From Pseudoruegeria aquimaris (GTDB taxonomy: Bacteria; Pseudomonadota; Alphaproteobacteria; Rhodobacterales; Rhodobacteraceae): a stretch of DNA of 46,042 bases. The notes under the pieces were generated by a model. The model saw only the letters and a program-made list of their open reading frames with translations. It searched no databases and was not told the origin of the DNA. Below, piece by piece: positions 16,088 to 24,446 of the stretch. The DNA lies in contig NZ_FWFQ01000026.1 in NCBI RefSeq assembly GCF_900172235.1, positions 1 through 46,042 of the forward strand, in the 5' to 3' direction. How positions within the stretch are numbered: position 1 is the stretch's first letter; each line of letters starts with the position of its first letter. The position numbers and the translations under genes were made by a program.

Positions 16088-16606
16088 GACAGCCGCCACG
16101 GAGGCCAAAGCGTCCGATAGGTTGTGCAGGAAGAGCGCACGGATGTTCACGCTGCCTTTCTGCATCGAATAGGTGAGCAGCGCCGTCAACGTGTCGACGA
16201 CCAGTGCCACACCGCCCAGGATCACCACCGTCCAGCCCTGTACCTCTGGTGGGTCGATCATGCGCATGCCACCCTCGTAGATCAGGTAGAAGCCGATCAG
16301 GATAAGTGTCGTGTAGTTGATGAGCGCTGCGACGATTTCTACCCGCCCATAGCCGAAGGTCATGCGCTTGTCCGCCGGGCGGCGAGCGATCTTACGCGCG
16401 AAGAAGGCGATCACCAGCGACGCCATGTCCGAGAAATTGTGGAGGGCATCCGCGATCAGCGCGAGGCTGCCGGAAAGGATCCCGCCGACGATCTGCGCGA
16501 CCGTCAGGAGGCCGTTGGCCCAGATGGCGATGGAGACGCGACGATCACCGGATTGAGGATCGATGTGGGCGTGGCCGTGATCATGCGGCACGGTTCGTCT
16601 CCTCAT
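16088..16606 (-). pseudogene. Truncated cation diffusion facilitator (CzcD/DmeF-like)
   Basis: About 172 residues of a CDF exporter remain: a His-rich start (VPHDHGHAHID), TM1-TM2 with HNFSD (zinc site), TM3-TM5 and HNLSD, stopping at DALASVA. The sixth helix and the cytoplasmic metal-binding domain are missing. After that point the frame continues out of register into the Argonaute fragment and stops at 16022. The start ATG (16606) overlaps the upstream transglutaminase-like gene by 26 bases, so it was once part of that operon. Without TM6 it is probably non-functional. Confidence 0.75.
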
Positions 16607-17144
16607 GGCGGTGGTTCGGCCGATCGAATCCGGGGACCGGCGGCAAGATTCCGCGGCGGATGCGGCGAACCCTGGCATTCATCCAGTGACGGATGACGTG
16701 GCGATAGAGCAAGTCGCGCACAAATCCGAAGTTCTGGCGGTGATTGACCCATCCGTCGCCCAAGTCCACCTCTACCCAGGAGTGGAGGATTTCGGACGGC
16801 GCGAGGGGATAGACGAGTTCCGGAACGACGCCTCTCTGAAGCGCCTTGTGGATTGTGAACCCGTGCAGTCGGCAGCGAACTCCCACGCCACGCAGCAGGG
16901 CCATGAGGAGCGTGCCCTTGGTGTTGCACTGCCCGTGGCCATCTGCGAGGACCTCGGACGCCGGAATGTCGTCGGCGCGGTTGTAGCCGAAGGTAATCTC
17001 GTTCCTGACGAAATCGTAGATGGCCCCAATTCGGTCGTCGCTGGGAAGGTCTGCCCAGCCGCGCTCCTCGATCAGTTTTGCAATTGAGGTCGCGTCAAAA
17101 TCCAGCAGCCGGGTTTTGGCCAAGTGAGGGTCGGCGGGGTTCAC
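16581..17144 (-). CDS. Transglutaminase-like (papain-fold) protein
   Basis: This 187-aa protein has the transglutaminase-core pattern. GHGQCNTKG (Cys73) is followed by HSWVEVDLGDGW (His121 and a downstream Asp), so a Cys-His-Asp site can be formed. Such domains act as cysteine proteases or crosslinking enzymes. No signal peptide is visible, so it is probably cytoplasmic. I chose GTG at 17144 because GAGGAGG lies 7 bases upstream; an upstream GTG at 17168 would fall on the transcription start. The promoter at 17174-17204 is a MerR-type metal promoter. Its substrate is unknown; linkage to a cation exporter hints at metal stress. Confidence 0.7.
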   Translation of the reverse strand: MNPADPHLAKTRLLDFDATSIAKLIEERGWADLPSDDRIGAIYDFVRNEITFGYNRADDIPASEVLADGHGQCNTKGTLLMALLRGVGVRCRLHGFTIHKALQRGVVPELVYPLAPSEILHSWVEVDLGDGWVNHRQNFGFVRDLLYRHVIRHWMNARVRRIRRGILPPVPGFDRPNHRHEETNRAA

Positions 17145-17173
17145 GGGATACCTCCTCGAATCGTTCACGAGAA

Positions 17174-17204
17174 TATGTAGTTGCTACAGTCACTGTAGCT
17201 TCAA
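17174..17204 (-). promoter_or_regulatory. MerR-type promoter of the transglutaminase-like/CDF operon
   Basis: On the minus strand TTGAAG (17204-17199) and TACATA (17179-17174) are separated by 19 bp. The spacer holds the perfect 17-bp palindrome GCTACAGTCACTGTAGC (17183-17199). The long spacer and central dyad are hallmarks of MerR-family activation. It is the most symmetric of four such sites in this window. Confidence 0.8.
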
Positions 17205-17213
17205 GCCCCGATT

Positions 17214-17834
17214 TCAGGCCGAGTCCTTGGTTACCTGATCGTCATTGTGCACCGCCTTGTGGTGTTCACCATGCGCGTCTCTCAGGATTCCGACGCCACC
17301 CCAGGCCGCGATGCCGGCGACAATCACGCCCACGACAAGGTCCGGCCAATTCGTTCCGAGCCAGGCTACGAGCCCGCCTGCGACGACGATTCCGAGATTG
17401 GCCGCGAAGTCGTTCCAGCTGAACGTATTCGCCGCTCGGATGTTTACGTCTGGATCGCGAAGCCGTGCCAGCAGCCAGACGCAAAGTGCGTTGATGGCCG
17501 CCGCTACCAGCGCCATGACAATCATGATCGTGCCAAGAGGATCCGATCCGCCGACGTAGCGGCGCCACGCGTCATACAGGATTCCAAGGGCGAAGAGGAT
17601 CAGCAGGCCGCCCGAAACGTTCGCCGCTCCGCGCTTCCACTTGGCGGAGCGGGACAGCGCGAAGAGGCTGATCGCGTAGACGAAACTGTCCGACAGATTG
17701 TCGAGGCCATTGGCGATAAGCGCGCTTGACTCGCCGAATGCGCCCGAGGCGAAGAAAGCGACTGCCAGCCCGATGTTGAGACCCAGCACGATCCAGAGTG
17801 TGCGTCTTTCCGTTGCGTTTCTCTGCTCCGCCAT
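17214..17834 (-). CDS. Cation transporter of the CDF family
   Basis: This 206-aa protein has about six membrane helices. ANGLDNLSDSFVYAISLFAL carries the DxxxD metal site in helix 2, and ANTFSWNDFAANLGIV carries the matching site in helix 5. A short His-containing tail follows (DAHGEHHKAVHND). The compact length and absent cytoplasmic domain resemble the short CDF proteins found in mercury or cadmium gene clusters. It would export divalent metal against protons from the inner membrane. It is a single gene between the MerR regulator and the promoter at 17174; no MerR-type box was seen upstream of it. Confidence 0.8.
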   Translation of the reverse strand: MAEQRNATERRTLWIVLGLNIGLAVAFFASGAFGESSALIANGLDNLSDSFVYAISLFALSRSAKWKRGAANVSGGLLILFALGILYDAWRRYVGGSDPLGTIMIVMALVAAAINALCVWLLARLRDPDVNIRAANTFSWNDFAANLGIVVAGGLVAWLGTNWPDLVVGVIVAGIAAWGGVGILRDAHGEHHKAVHNDDQVTKDSA

Positions 17835-17916
17835 GCCGGGTATCCAAATTAGTGAATTGCCAATGAGTAACTAACACCGGGCTTTTTGCGTTCCGATCAA
17901 AGGTCGTCGAAATTGC

Positions 17917-18345
17917 TCAGGCGCCGATCTCTTCATGGTCGGTCAGGCATTCGGAATGGTCGCGCAGTACCTCGAGCACACGGCAATCAGAAGTCTGTCC
18001 GCCGCTGCACTCATGCACCATCCGCTTCAATTCCGTCCGCAGCGCCTCGAGCCGCGCCAATCGTTGCTCGACCTGTTTGAGTTGCCGACGGGCTATTGCA
18101 TCCGCCTCAGCGCAGGACTTTCCCGGATGATCGCTGAGATCGAGGAGCTCACGGATCGCGTCCAACGAGAACCCCAGTTGCCGTGCGTGCCGGACGAATG
18201 ACAAGCGGTCGAGTTCGGCGTCGCCATAGCGTCGTTGGCCCCCCTCGGTCCTGCCGGGCTCAGGCATAAGTCCGATCTGCTCGTAATACCGGATGGTCTG
18301 CACCTTTGTTCCGGTCTTCTTCGCCAGCGTCCCAATCGTCAGCAT
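17917..18345 (-). CDS. MerR-family metal-responsive regulator, CadR/PbrR-like
   Basis: This 142-aa protein has an N-terminal MerR helix-turn-helix (MLTIGTLAKKTGTKVQTIRY), then EQIGLMPEPGRTEGGQRRY and a long dimerisation helix. Cys78, Cys113 and Cys121 (HPGKSCAE, HECSGG, SDCRVLE) match the three metal-binding cysteines of CadR/PbrR regulators. His129/131-like and Cys133 residues add a C-terminal tail. It should therefore sense Cd, Pb or Zn. ATG 18345 is preferred since GGGGAGCGG precedes it. It is the obvious candidate to control the four 19-bp-spacer promoters in this window. Confidence 0.85.
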   Translation of the reverse strand: MLTIGTLAKKTGTKVQTIRYYEQIGLMPEPGRTEGGQRRYGDAELDRLSFVRHARQLGFSLDAIRELLDLSDHPGKSCAEADAIARRQLKQVEQRLARLEALRTELKRMVHECSGGQTSDCRVLEVLRDHSECLTDHEEIGA

Positions 18346-18363
18346 TTCCGCTCCCCACATTAC

Positions 18364-18378
18364 CTACAGTGGGTGTAG
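18364..18378 (-). promoter_or_regulatory. Dyad before the merR gene, possible autoregulatory site
   Basis: CTACA-GTGGG-TGTAG is similar to the half-sites in the four MerR-type promoters. It lies 19 bp before the regulator start. No clear -35 box accompanies it, so it may repress rather than activate. Confidence 0.4.
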
Positions 18379-18455
18379 CTTTATGCGGTGCGCATCACAA
18401 GCTTCACCCGAGTTTCACAGATCGGTGATTGTTGGCCGATCGATGACAATCACGC

Positions 18456-18486
18456 TTGAACCTACAGTAGCTAGAGGATGTAAACG
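18456..18486 (+). promoter_or_regulatory. MerR-type promoter of the 13-gene metal/envelope operon
   Basis: TTGAAC (18456-18461), a 19-bp spacer containing CTACAGTAGCTAGAGG, and TAAACG (18481-18486). The spacer closely resembles the known CadR operator pattern. It lies 36 bp before the GTG of the first SCO gene and diverges from the regulator gene. Confidence 0.7.
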
Positions 18487-18522
18487 CACACAAAATATAG
18501 AATCAGGTTCGGGCGGAGCGGC

Positions 18523-19125
18523 GTGAGGCTTTCAGGTCTTCAGAAGGTATTGTGGGTGTTGGCGGGCGCGGCGGCGTTCGTTTTCATCTGGCTGTTGCTA
18601 TGGTCCGACTACCGTGCCGATCTTGCCCGCACCGAGAGTGAACCACCGTTTCTTGCTGATTTCGAACTGACCGATCATCGCGGCATGGTCCAAACGGACG
18701 AAGATTTCGCAGGGCGCTGGATGCTGGTCTTCTTTGGCTTCACCAATTGCCCCGACGTCTGTCCGACAACACTGTCCGAAGTCGCGGCCGTGATGGAGGG
18801 CCTGGGCGATGAGGCAGCAATGGTTCAGCCGATTTTCATAACGATTGATCCGGAGCGGGATACGCCGACTGCACTTGCCGAGTATGTGCCCCTGTTCGAC
18901 GCAGGGATCATCGGGCTGACCGGTACACCGGAGCAGATCGCCGCGACATCCGAAACCTTTCCGATATTCTTTGAGCGGATCGAGCAGGCGACTGCGCCGG
19001 GCGGATACACGATGGGTCACACGTCGCATCTTTTCCTTTTCGACACGCAAGCAGGCTTCGCGGACTCCTGGCCCTACGGCACGCCCGCCGAAGAGATCCT
19101 CGCCGATCTGAGACAGAGGATCTGA
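18523..19125 (+). CDS. SCO1/SenC-family copper chaperone, first copy
   Basis: This 200-aa protein is anchored by one N-terminal helix (about residues 8-27) with a periplasmic thioredoxin-like domain. CPDVC (Cys76, Cys80) and the histidine in MGHTSHLF (His166) are the canonical Cu ligands of SCO proteins. SCO family members deliver copper to the CuA site of cytochrome c oxidase or act as thiol-disulfide reductases. It is the first gene of the operon, starting at GTG after GGAG. A second SCO gene at 20705 shares this core but differs elsewhere, so the two may serve different targets. Confidence 0.88.
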   Translation: MRLSGLQKVLWVLAGAAAFVFIWLLLWSDYRADLARTESEPPFLADFELTDHRGMVQTDEDFAGRWMLVFFGFTNCPDVCPTTLSEVAAVMEGLGDEAAMVQPIFITIDPERDTPTALAEYVPLFDAGIIGLTGTPEQIAATSETFPIFFERIEQATAPGGYTMGHTSHLFLFDTQAGFADSWPYGTPAEEILADLRQRI

Positions 19126-19130
19126 TCGTC

Positions 19131-19553
19131 ATGACCCGACTTTCCGGAGAGACGGCCCTTGGCCTGGCCTGGATCATCGCGCTCACCGCGTCGCTTGCCG
19201 TGCTCTTCATCGGCGAGGTTCTGGGGCAGACACCTTGCGTGCTCTGCTGGTTCCAGCGTGCCTTCATGTTCCCCTTGGCCATCATCCTCGGGCTTGGGCT
19301 GTGGTGGCAGGATCGGCGCGTGGGTCGCTACGGGATCGCGCTGGCTTTGGGCGGTGCCGCCGTCGCGCTTTGGCACTTGGGCCTCTATGTCGGCGTTATC
19401 CCCGAGCGTATCCAGCCCTGCACGGCGACCGGCCCATCCTGTACCGACGACAATCAACTGGTCTTCGGCATTCCGATTCCTTTGATGGCGCTCGTCGCCT
19501 TCGCGATGATCGGTCTGCTGTCGGCTCTCTCACTGAAGGAAACACAAAAATGA
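19131..19553 (+). CDS. DsbB-like disulfide bond formation protein
   Basis: This 140-aa inner-membrane protein has four predicted helices and two cysteine pairs: CVLC (36 and 39) near the first loop and C97/C104 in the second periplasmic loop. That is the layout of DsbB, which reoxidises DsbA and passes electrons to quinone. Five bases separate it from the SCO gene. Its stop overlaps the next gene's start (ATGA). Together they would form a dedicated disulfide system for periplasmic metal proteins. Confidence 0.85.
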   Translation: MTRLSGETALGLAWIIALTASLAVLFIGEVLGQTPCVLCWFQRAFMFPLAIILGLGLWWQDRRVGRYGIALALGGAAVALWHLGLYVGVIPERIQPCTATGPSCTDDNQLVFGIPIPLMALVAFAMIGLLSALSLKETQK

Positions 19554-20209
19554 AACGACGCGGCCTCATCCTGTCCGTTCTCGCGCTCGGGGTCGCCGGT
19601 TTCGGCGGTGCCGCCTGGTATGCCACCCGCCCCGACCCGATTGCCGCGTCCGATCCCATCGACCCTGAAATGGCCGACGCGCTGATCCGACCCTATTCCC
19701 CGATCCTCGGGCCCGAGGATGCGCCCGTAACCATCGTTGAATTCTTCGACCCGGCCTGCGAGGCATGCCGCGCTTTCTATCCGGTCGTCGAGGATATCAT
19801 GGCGGAGCACGGAGACGCGGTGCGCGTTGTAATCCGCTATACGCCTTTTCACGGCGAGGCGTCGGTAGAAGCGATCCGTGTGCTCGAGGCGGCGCGCATG
19901 CAGGACGTGTTTGAACCTGTGCTCGAGGCAGTCTTGCGAGAGCAGCCCAGATGGGCGTCTCACGGGACCCCGGCACCCGGATTGATCCTTGAGATTGCAG
20001 CAAGCGGAGGTCTGGATGTCGAAGCTGCCCGGACACAGATGCTGGCCCCCGGTGTTGTGGCGGTGCTCAATCAGGACCGCGCTGATGTCGAAGCGGTAGG
20101 CGTGCGACAAACGCCCACGTTCTTCGTCAACGCCAAGCCATTAGACCCGTTCGGTGAGGCCGAACTGCGGCGACTGGTGGCTGCGGAAGTTGCGGCCAGC
20201 CAAAGTTGA
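19550..20209 (+). CDS. DsbA-family thiol oxidoreductase
   Basis: This 219-aa protein has an N-terminal export helix (residues 5-25) and a DsbA/thioredoxin fold: VTIVEFFDPACEACRAF with C70-E-A-C73, and the cis-Pro loop QTPTFFVN near residue 190. The CEAC active site is unlike the CPHC of classical DsbA and may alter its redox potential. It overlaps dsbB by 4 nt, so the pair is translated together. It probably oxidises cysteines in the SCO, PCu(A)C or DUF411 partners encoded nearby. Confidence 0.8.
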   Translation: MKRRGLILSVLALGVAGFGGAAWYATRPDPIAASDPIDPEMADALIRPYSPILGPEDAPVTIVEFFDPACEACRAFYPVVEDIMAEHGDAVRVVIRYTPFHGEASVEAIRVLEAARMQDVFEPVLEAVLREQPRWASHGTPAPGLILEIAASGGLDVEAARTQMLAPGVVAVLNQDRADVEAVGVRQTPTFFVNAKPLDPFGEAELRRLVAAEVAASQS

Positions 20210-20237
20210 TGCTCGGCCAGATACAGGAGAATTCTTC

Positions 20238-20705
20238 ATGACAAAACGATCTTACATCAATGGTTTGCCCCTTGTCTTGCTACTCTCGGGCATGTCGACT
20301 CCGGCATTTGCCGGTTCGGAGGATGTGGTCGTCGAAAACGCGTGGTCCCGTGCTTCAATCGGGGTCAATCGCCCTGGTGCGGCCTATATGACTGTGCGCA
20401 ACACGGGTGAAGACGCCGTTACGCTGACCGGACTTGCGACACCGCTGGCAATGATGCCCGAGATCCATGAGTCGAAAACCAACTCCGATGGCGTCAGTTC
20501 CATGGCGCCTGCAGGCGAGATCACGATTGAGCCCGGCCAAAGCGTGGCATTGGAGCCGGGCGGGTTGCACGCCATGCTCATGAAGCTGCAAGAGCCGATG
20601 ACCGAAGGCGAGAATTTCCCGCTGACACTGACCTTCTCGGATGGCGGCAAGGTGACGGTCGAGGTCCCAATCCTCGGAATCGCCGCGCGTGGACCGGAGG
20701 GCTGA
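20238..20705 (+). CDS. Periplasmic copper chaperone PCu(A)C
   Basis: This 155-aa protein has a cleavable signal peptide (to about AFAG, residue 26) and a cupredoxin-like domain with the PCu(A)C ligand pattern: MMPEIHES, a Met about 12 residues later (SSMAPAG), and LHAMLM. These His and Met residues bind Cu(I). PCu(A)C hands copper to SCO proteins or directly to cytochrome oxidase CuA. It lies between the two SCO genes, as in many alphaproteobacteria. AGGAGAA precedes the ATG; the stop overlaps the next start by one base. Confidence 0.88.
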   Translation: MTKRSYINGLPLVLLLSGMSTPAFAGSEDVVVENAWSRASIGVNRPGAAYMTVRNTGEDAVTLTGLATPLAMMPEIHESKTNSDGVSSMAPAGEITIEPGQSVALEPGGLHAMLMKLQEPMTEGENFPLTLTFSDGGKVTVEVPILGIAARGPEG

Positions 20706-21331
20706 TGCAACGTCGGCAGCTCCTTCTATACGGCGCAGCCGGTGCCGGCGTTCTTGGCCTGACGCTCTTCGTGGGCTGGTGGCGGGTGGACGGGCCCGGT
20801 GCGCCTGAACCAAAAGGGCAGCGGCCCCTGCCCCTATCGGCGATGGAGTTCCGGCTGACCGACCACGAGGAAAATGAGGTAGGGCCTGGCAACCTGATCG
20901 GTCGTCCCACAATGGTGTTTTTCGGGTTCACCTACTGCCCGGACGTCTGCCCGACGACCCTATCGGATATTTCCGGCTGGCTTGAGGAACTGGGCGACGA
21001 AGCATCAGAGATGAACGTGGTCTTCATCACGGTCGACCCGGAGCGGGACACGGTCGAGGCCATGGCCGAATATGTCGGCTATTTTCATCCGGTCATTCGT
21101 GGCTGGACGGGGCCGGAAGACCAAATTGCCCGCGCTGCAGAAGGATTTCGTGCCTCGTATGAGCGCGTCCCGACCGAAGGCGGCGACTATACAATGAACC
21201 ATACGGCAAGCGTATTCCTGTTCGATGCCAAGGGTGAACTCGTCACCATGATTGACTATCACGAGCCAAGAGAATTCGCAGTGCCGAAGATCCGGCGTGC
21301 ACTGACAGAAGACGTAGAGGGGGCAACATGA
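20705..21331 (+). CDS. SCO1/SenC-family copper chaperone, second copy
   Basis: This 208-aa protein has an N-terminal twin-Arg-like/hydrophobic anchor (MQRRQLLLYGAAGAGVLG), then a thioredoxin-like domain with YCPDVC (Cys78, Cys82) and YTMNHTASVFLFD for the ligand His. It is typical SCO. The N-terminus differs completely from the first copy, so this is not a recent tandem duplication. It is coupled to PCu(A)C through TGATG, which suggests that these two work as the copper donor-acceptor pair. Confidence 0.88.
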   Translation: MQRRQLLLYGAAGAGVLGLTLFVGWWRVDGPGAPEPKGQRPLPLSAMEFRLTDHEENEVGPGNLIGRPTMVFFGFTYCPDVCPTTLSDISGWLEELGDEASEMNVVFITVDPERDTVEAMAEYVGYFHPVIRGWTGPEDQIARAAEGFRASYERVPTEGGDYTMNHTASVFLFDAKGELVTMIDYHEPREFAVPKIRRALTEDVEGAT

Positions 21332-22701
21332 AGATTAGAATTGTTTTGGCGAGCGCTGTGGTCGCAGGCGCTTTTTCGCTGACCGCCATCGCCATTTCTG
21401 GCGTTCTTTCTAAAGAGCCAGTGCCTCCTGCGATTGCTGAAGCGACCCTCTGGACTCCCGATCCGCTCTCGATGCCTCAGATCGCCGACTACGATGTGAC
21501 ACCGCCCGCTGCATTTCACGCCGACAATGCTAGCCCAATGCGACCTCTGCCGCTCTTGCAATCTGTCTTCGCAGAAACCGCCTTGCCCGAGATTGAACCG
21601 CCTTTGATCACTTGGTCGCGTGAGATCGCGTCGGGCGAGACGCTGGATGCGGTCCTGGCGAACGCGGGTATCGCTGCGCCTGCGCGTGCCGAAATCGCGC
21701 TCGCGCTTGGTGCAGAATATGACCTGCGCCGATTGCGCCCGGGCCATGAGATCACTGTGATCTCAAAGGTGGACGGAAATCCGAGCCGCGTGGAACTGGC
21801 AGTTGACGATGGGGTGCGGATCGAAACGGTCTTTGGTCAAGAACTTGTCACACGCGTGTTGGAGCCAGACCCTGAAATGGTGACGTTCGCGGGCGAGGCA
21901 GTGATCGAAAGCTCTGTCTTCGCGGCGTTGGACAAAGCAGGCATCCCTGCTCGTTTTGCGGTCGACATGGCGCAGATGCTGGGCGGCACAGTAGATTTTC
22001 GACGCGAACTTTCCGGTGGCGAGACGATGCGTATTCTTTGGCGCGAAGCCCGCGACGGAAACGAGAGGATCGGTCAGCCCGAACTTGCCTTTGCCACACT
22101 GGACCTTGGTGAAACGGTCTACGAGATCGTCTGGCCGGATGACGGCAGCGGTGAAGCAACGATCTATGTCGATGGAGAGGTCCTGCGTGTTTTTGCCCAA
22201 CCGGTGGAAGGAGCGCGGCTGAGTTCCGTCTTTGGCCGTCGCACACACCCGGTCTATGGGAATGTGCGCATGCACACCGGGGTCGACTTTGCTGCGGCCC
22301 GCGGTACGCCGGTGAAAGCGACAGCACCCGGACGCGTGAGCTTCATCGGACGTCGTGGTGGATATGGCCGGGTGGTGGAGATAGCGCATGGATCCGACAC
22401 CCTGACACGATACGCACATCTCAGCGAGGTGCCGGACACACTCGAACAAGGGCAGCGCGTTTTGGCCGGAGACATGATCGGTCGCGTCGGTGCGACCGGC
22501 ACCGCGACAGGCCCCAACCTACATTACGAAGTGCTGGTGGACGGTCGCCCAACCGACCCTCTCTCTGACGACCGATTGGCAGAGGCGGCCGAGCGTGAAG
22601 CGGACGACACGGCCGCACTTGAGCGATTGGCTGAGGCACGCTCGCTACTGGCCGAGAGGCTCACCAGCGAATTTGTGCAAACAACAACCGAAAGGCTTTA
22701 A
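21328..22701 (+). CDS. M23-family (LytM) peptidoglycan endopeptidase
   Basis: This 457-aa protein has an N-terminal signal/anchor (residues 5-28), a middle part with a LysM/opacity-type region (LRPGHEITVIS), and a C-terminal M23 domain: SVFGRRTHPVYG, HTGVDFAA (zinc ligands His and Asp), RYAHLSEV and LHYEV. All zinc ligands appear present, so an active peptidase is likely. It would cut peptide crosslinks in the wall. It overlaps the SCO gene by 4 nt. A wall hydrolase inside a copper-chaperone operon is unusual. Confidence 0.82.
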   Translation: MKIRIVLASAVVAGAFSLTAIAISGVLSKEPVPPAIAEATLWTPDPLSMPQIADYDVTPPAAFHADNASPMRPLPLLQSVFAETALPEIEPPLITWSREIASGETLDAVLANAGIAAPARAEIALALGAEYDLRRLRPGHEITVISKVDGNPSRVELAVDDGVRIETVFGQELVTRVLEPDPEMVTFAGEAVIESSVFAALDKAGIPARFAVDMAQMLGGTVDFRRELSGGETMRILWREARDGNERIGQPELAFATLDLGETVYEIVWPDDGSGEATIYVDGEVLRVFAQPVEGARLSSVFGRRTHPVYGNVRMHTGVDFAAARGTPVKATAPGRVSFIGRRGGYGRVVEIAHGSDTLTRYAHLSEVPDTLEQGQRVLAGDMIGRVGATGTATGPNLHYEVLVDGRPTDPLSDDRLAEAAEREADDTAALERLAEARSLLAERLTSEFVQTTTERL

Positions 22702-22704
22702 TCC

Positions 22705-23163
22705 ATGAAACGACTGGCTCCCGCCCTTGCAGTCACGCTGGCCTTGTTTCCCGCAGCGCAAGCGGTCGCCGATGCGATCCAGATTGATGTCCGGAAGACA
22801 AACGGCTGCGGCTGTTGTCTGTCCTGGATGAAGCACCTCGAGGAAAGCGGATTCGCGCCGACAGGCGAGGACATGTTCGGGGGATCTCTTGTGCGCTTCA
22901 AACTCGACAATGGCGTGCCTCAGCGCATGGTCTCCTGCCATACGGCTTTGGTCGACGGCTACGTGATCGAAGGACATGTACCGGCATCAGACATTCAGCG
23001 TTTGTTGGATGAGCGTCCAGATGCAGTGGGGTTGGCGGTGCCCGGAATGCCCTATGGATCGCCGGGCATGGGACCGGAAGACGATCGAGAGGCTTATGAG
23101 GTCTTCCTGATCCGCGGCGATGGATCGACCGAGATCTTTAGCAGTTATTCGGCCGCTGACTGA
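22705..23163 (+). CDS. DUF411 metal-binding protein
   Basis: This 152-aa protein has a signal peptide (to about VADA, residue 24) and the DUF411 core: KTNGCGCCLSWMKHLE with three close cysteines, then QRMVSCHTALVDGYVIEGHV. These proteins are found in copper and silver resistance clusters and are thought to bind Cu(I) in the periplasm. It starts 3 bp after the peptidase stop and ends just after the ATG of the ZIP gene. Confidence 0.85.
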   Translation: MKRLAPALAVTLALFPAAQAVADAIQIDVRKTNGCGCCLSWMKHLEESGFAPTGEDMFGGSLVRFKLDNGVPQRMVSCHTALVDGYVIEGHVPASDIQRLLDERPDAVGLAVPGMPYGSPGMGPEDDREAYEVFLIRGDGSTEIFSSYSAAD

Positions 23164-23968
23164 CGTATCGACGAGACCTCAACGCTTGGAACCCCTCTCC
23201 CCAATTACCCTTGGCTTTCTAGGAAGTCTGGCCGCCGGATCGCTGACAGCGGTCGGGGCGATCCCCGTTCTTTTCGGGCGCATCCCATCCCGGGCTACAC
23301 GCGATCTGCTACTTGGCTTTGCAGCGGGTGTCATGCTCGCTGCATCGTTTTTCTCGCTGATCATCCCGGCTCTCGATGCAGCCGAAGGACAGTTCGACAA
23401 CGGTGCTCTCCCGGCGGCCATCGTTTGTGTTGCTATCTTGCTTGGCATGGGCGCGGTCGCTCTGATGAACGAACGGCTGCCGCATGAGCATTTCAAGTCG
23501 GGGCGGGAAGGCCCTGACTCTGCATCGCTGCGGCGCGTCTGGCTTTTCATCATCGCGATCACTATCCACAATTTTCCCGAAGGGCTTGCCGTCGGCGTCG
23601 GGTTCGGGGCTGACGGTTTGTCGGGCGGGTTGCCACTTGCGATCGGTATTGGATTACAGAATGCCCCCGAAGGTCTGGCGGTGGCGGTTTCGTTGCTCGG
23701 CGAGGGCTATTCCAGGCTTCGCGCCTGGGGCATCGCCGCTCTGACCGGTCTCGTCGAGCCCGTCGGTGGACTTCTCGGCGCAGGGATTATCAGTCTTTCG
23801 CAACCGCTGCTGCCCTGGGGTCTCGCCTTCGCAGCAGGTGCGATGCTCTACGTCATCAGCCACGAGATCATTCCGGAAACCCACCGATCCGGCCATCAGA
23901 ACAGGGCGACGCTCGGCCTCGCCGTTGGTCTTGTGATCATGTTGTTCCTCGACGTCTGGCTGGGATAA
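23120..23968 (+). CDS. ZIP-family metal transporter
   Basis: This protein of up to 282 aa has about eight helices. The ZIP signature HNFPEGLAVGVGFG in helix 4 and QNAPEGLAV in helix 5 supply the metal site; HEIIPE follows. ZIP proteins usually import Zn or Fe into the cytoplasm. The start is uncertain: ATG 23120 overlaps DUF411 by 44 bp, and a TTG at about 23189 would fit the conserved region better. Import alongside export genes suggests control of Zn distribution when the operon is induced. Confidence 0.8.
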   Translation: MDRPRSLAVIRPLTDVSTRPQRLEPLSPITLGFLGSLAAGSLTAVGAIPVLFGRIPSRATRDLLLGFAAGVMLAASFFSLIIPALDAAEGQFDNGALPAAIVCVAILLGMGAVALMNERLPHEHFKSGREGPDSASLRRVWLFIIAITIHNFPEGLAVGVGFGADGLSGGLPLAIGIGLQNAPEGLAVAVSLLGEGYSRLRAWGIAALTGLVEPVGGLLGAGIISLSQPLLPWGLAFAAGAMLYVISHEIIPETHRSGHQNRATLGLAVGLVIMLFLDVWLG

Positions 23969-23972
23969 GCTG

Positions 23973-24446
23973 ATGAGAACTTGCCTCTTCGTCGGTCTGC
24001 TTGCTGCGCTGATCGCCTTTCTTGTCGATCAGGCAACGAAGGCAATCGTTGTGTCCAATGCGACTGTTCTTAGTTCCGGCGTATCGGTCTTTCCCGGCTT
24101 CAATCTCATCTACCTGCGCAATGACGGAGTGACCTTCGGGCTTCTCGGCGGCGCGCCGTGGTGGAACCTTGTCTTACTGGCGCTTGGCATCTGCGTCTGG
24201 CTGGCGTTCATGCTGGTCCGTACCAGCAGCCGGGTCGAGGCCATTGCCTATGGTGCGATCATCGGCGGTGCACTCGGCAATATTCTGGACCGCCTGCGCT
24301 ATCGTGCGGTGACGGATTTCCTCGATTTCTACATCGGGACGGCGCACTGGCCTGCCTTCAACATGGCCGATGTTTTTGTGGTTGGCGGCGTGATGCTGCT
24401 GCTCATTGCGCCGTGGGTTGGCGCTCGACTTCAGACCGATTCATGA
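23973..24446 (+). CDS. lspA: Lipoprotein signal peptidase II (plasmid copy)
   Basis: This 157-aa inner-membrane protein has four helices. The catalytic aspartates are Asp115 (NILDRLRYRAVTDFLDF) and Asp133 (FNMADVF). LspA cleaves prolipoproteins after lipid attachment. Plasmid copies of lspA also occur in lead-resistance (pbr) operons. FNMAD replaces the usual FN(V/I)AD, a small change. The gene overlaps lnt by 4 nt. Confidence 0.9.
   Translation: MRTCLFVGLLAALIAFLVDQATKAIVVSNATVLSSGVSVFPGFNLIYLRNDGVTFGLLGGAPWWNLVLLALGICVWLAFMLVRTSSRVEAIAYGAIIGGALGNILDRLRYRAVTDFLDFYIGTAHWPAFNMADVFVVGGVMLLLIAPWVGARLQTDS

Noticed and set aside
18523-21331. The two SCO genes as a recent tandem duplication
   Set aside because: They share only the core motifs. 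N-termini, spacing and flanking residues differ, so they are old paralogues.
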